Assembly: GCA_030433125.1 (NCBI GenBank)
Contig: JAUIKZ010000051.1
Location: 1 to 7,302 of the forward strand
From: Alphaproteobacteria bacterium
Lineage (GTDB): Bacteria; Pseudomonadota; Alphaproteobacteria; UBA6184
DNA: 7,302 bases
Direction: 5' to 3'
Shown: positions 6,134-7,302 of the stretch, piece by piece
Numbering within the stretch: position 1 is the first letter of the stretch
Layout: each line of letters opens with the position of its first letter
The notes under the pieces: model-generated
What the model was told of the DNA's origin: nothing
What the model saw: only the letters and a program-made list of their open reading frames with translations
The model's database searches: none
Translations under genes and position numbers: made by a program

Positions 6134-6225
6134 TCAGTTTTTGAGCTATCGTTTCGTGGAGAAGTATTGCCCCTTTTGGGGTATCCTTAATCTCGATGTC
6201 TAAGTGGCTCACTCCAAAGAAACAC

Positions 6226-6258
6226 TTGACTTTTATATGGCATAGATCTAAGTATAAA
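6226..6258 (+). promoter_or_regulatory. Possible promoter of rpsD
   Basis: TTGACT (6226-6231), preceded by C as in many alphaproteobacterial -35 boxes, has no strong -10 at 16-18 bases. TATAAA (6253-6258) is 21 bases away. The position, about 30-60 bases before the start codon, is sensible. The -10 assignment is weak. Confidence 0.3.
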
Positions 6259-6265
6259 CCAAATA

Positions 6266-6289
6266 ATGACTAAAGGACATTTTTTGTAA
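6266..6289 (+). other. Short upstream frame overlapping the rpsD start
   Basis: ATG at 6266 opens a seven-codon frame, MTKGHFL, whose TAA (6287-6289) overlaps the rpsD ATG by one base (TAATG). The rpsD ribosome binding site AAAGGA (6272-6277) lies inside it. It has no ribosome binding site of its own, so translation is uncertain. Confidence 0.2.
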
Positions 6290-6903
6290 TGACAAAACGT
6301 ACAAACAGTAAATATAAAATTGATCGCCGCCTTGGTGTGAACCTTTGGGGTCGCGCTAAGAGCCCAGTTGAAAAACGTGCTTATGGCCCTGGCCAACACG
6401 GTATGCAACGAGGGAAAAAGTCTGATTACGGTATTCAGCTCATGGCTAAACAAAAGCTTAAAGGCTATTACGGTAACATCAGCGAAAAACGCTTCCGCAA
6501 ATATTATGAAGAAGCCTCTCGCCGTAAGGGTGACACCAGTGAAAACCTTATCGGTCTTTTAGAGCGCCGCTTAGACGCTGTTATTTACCGTATGAAATTG
6601 GCCCCCACTGTATTCGCAGCGCGCCAATTTGTAAACCACGGCCACATTTATGTAAACGGACACCGTGTGAACATACCTTCTTACATGGTTAAAGAAGGTG
6701 ATGTGATCACTGTTTCAGCTAAATTCAAAGAGAACCTTGTTCTTAAACAAGCTATCGATTCAGCTGAGCGTGATGTGCCAGACTACATGAACATTGACCA
6801 CAAAGACATGAAGGGCTCGTTTGTTCGCGTGCCTCAACTGGCGGATGTTCCATACCCTGTTGTAATGGAACCAAACCTCGTGGTGGAGTTCTACTCAAGG
6901 TAA
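6289..6903 (+). CDS. rpsD: 30S ribosomal protein S4
   Basis: S4 binds the 5' domain of 16S rRNA early in small-subunit assembly and helps maintain decoding accuracy. The 204-residue protein has the full family length: N-terminal region with YKIDRRLG (9-16) and YGPGQHG (32-38), then KQKLKGYYGNISEKRFRKYY (54-73), and the S4 RNA-binding fold from about 92 (ERRLDAVIYR, ARQFVNHGHIYVNGHRVNIP at 111-130) to about 155. There are no cysteines, so it is the zinc-free type. The sequence is closest in style to alphaproteobacterial S4. ATG at 6289 has AAAGGA 11 bases upstream. It stands outside the ribosomal protein operon that carries rpsD in gammaproteobacteria. In E. coli S4 represses its own operon; no equivalent leader structure is evident here. 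Confidence 0.98.
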   Translation: MTKRTNSKYKIDRRLGVNLWGRAKSPVEKRAYGPGQHGMQRGKKSDYGIQLMAKQKLKGYYGNISEKRFRKYYEEASRRKGDTSENLIGLLERRLDAVIYRMKLAPTVFAARQFVNHGHIYVNGHRVNIPSYMVKEGDVITVSAKFKENLVLKQAIDSAERDVPDYMNIDHKDMKGSFVRVPQLADVPYPVVMEPNLVVEFYSR

Positions 6904-6912
6904 ACGATAAGA

Positions 6913-6932
6913 CTCCTCGCGTTAGCGAGGGG
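6913..6932 (+). repeat. 8-bp hairpin after rpsD
   Basis: CTCCTCGC (6913-6920) pairs with GCGAGGGG (6925-6932) around GTTA, starting 10 bases after the stop codon. A smaller CCCT/AGGG stem (6934-6937 with 6941-6944) follows. No T-run is attached, so these may stabilise the mRNA 3' end upstream of the real terminator. Confidence 0.6.
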
Positions 6933-6955
6933 ACCCTTCGAGGGGCCTTTGAGGG

Positions 6956-6981
6956 AAAGGGGCACATGTTGCTCCTTTTTT
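6956..6981 (+). terminator. Intrinsic terminator after rpsD
   Basis: AAAGGGGCA (6956-6964) pairs with TGCTCCTTT (6970-6978) around CATGT, with one G-U, and six T (6976-6981) run out of the stem. It ends 23 bases before the rimP ATG, so rimP may depend on readthrough or on a promoter within this short stretch. Confidence 0.65.
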
Positions 6982-7004
6982 GTTTATATAAAAAGGAACT
7001 ATAA

Positions 7005-7302
7005 ATGCTAAGTGACAAGATAACAAATATGATTACGCCTCACATGAATTACTTAGGTTATGAAGTGGTTTGTGTGCGTGCGCCAAAGGTCAACACGCGT
7101 TATAAGGTTGAGGTCTTGTTAGAACGTACGGATGGAACCAAACTTACGTTGGGTGACTGCCAAAAAGCATCAACGCGCATCTCCGTGATACTCGATGTTG
7201 AAGACCCCATCAACACGCCATACACTTTAGAGGTAAGCTCGCCTGGCATTGATCGCCCGCTTGTAAAGCCAGCGGACTACAAAAAATACAAAGGTTACAA
7301 AG
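7005..7302 (+). CDS. rimP: Ribosome maturation factor RimP, N-terminal part
   Basis: RimP assists maturation of the 30S subunit. The first 99 codons are present and the gene runs off the right edge; the family is usually about 150-170 residues. The diagnostic segment LEVSSPGIDRPL is at residues 75-86, after GYEVVCVR (18-25) and the strand region RYKVEVLLER (32-41). ATG at 7005 has AAGGA (6993-6997) 7 bases upstream. In most bacteria rimP leads the nusA-infB operon, which would be expected just past the window. It lies 101 bases after rpsD with a terminator between them. Confidence 0.95.
   Translation, partial: MLSDKITNMITPHMNYLGYEVVCVRAPKVNTRYKVEVLLERTDGTKLTLGDCQKASTRISVILDVEDPINTPYTLEVSSPGIDRPLVKPADYKKYKGYK

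Noticed and set aside
6168..6183. CCCC-TTTT-GGGG hairpin as an rpsD leader regulator
   Set aside because: It lies upstream of the likely rpsD promoter, so it would not be in the rpsD transcript; it may simply be chance.
5955..6212. An 85-codon open frame on the - strand
   Set aside because: It runs through the whole of tRNA-Ser and then into the downstream hairpins, and its product matches no family I know.
6187..6453. An 88-codon open frame on the - strand
   Set aside because: Its first half is antisense to rpsD codons and it would cover the rpsD promoter region; there is no family resemblance.
6752..7018. An 88-codon open frame on the - strand over the end of rpsD
   Set aside because: It crosses the terminator stems and the rimP start, and appears to be a by-product of coding in the opposite strand.
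1..7302. CRISPR arrays and insertion sequences
   Set aside because: No regularly spaced direct repeats of suitable length and no transposase-like frame or terminal inverted repeats were found.

Overview
The window looks like a chromosomal segment of an alphaproteobacterium of fairly low to medium G+C. The best evidence is the S4 protein (rpsD): its N-terminus, its loop around residues 33-45 and its S4 fold read like alphaproteobacterial S4. A rimP gene follows it. The order here (tRNA-Leu next to truA, tRNA-Ser divergent from rpsD) does not let me name a genus. A host-associated lineage such as Holosporales or Rickettsiales is possible, but this is only an impression.

Layout. Positions 1-980 hold the tail of a reading frame that stops at 60, then a + strand frame (66-980) that looks like the C-terminal part of an outer-membrane beta-barrel or autotransporter-like protein without a convincing start. 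A 227-base convergent gap follows. On the - strand, tRNA-Leu(UAA) (2060-1976) is followed after only 12 bases by truA (1963-1208), so the two are probably co-transcribed. On the + strand, a 12-TM MFS drug-efflux-type transporter (2216-3430) is followed by a 242-base gap with a strong 13-bp hairpin/palindrome. A two-gene unit comes next: a YjgN/DUF898 multi-pass membrane protein (3673-4617) and a membrane-anchored M48 zinc metallopeptidase (4638-5696), 20 bases apart. The next gap (5697-5999) has a cluster of GTTAA repeats and palindromes, plus hairpins just beyond the 3' end of tRNA-Ser(GCU) (- strand, 6091-6000). Divergently, rpsD (6289-6903) is followed by several hairpins ending in an intrinsic terminator, and then the first 99 codons of rimP (7005 to the window edge).

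Functional themes. Much of the window serves translation: two tRNAs, a tRNA pseudouridine synthase, a small-subunit protein and a small-subunit maturation factor. The envelope is the second theme: a barrel fragment, an exporter and the DUF898-M48 pair. The DUF898-M48 unit is the least understood part and the best candidate for an undescribed system, probably in membrane or envelope quality control; that role is inference. I saw no CRISPR array, insertion sequence or convincing integration site.
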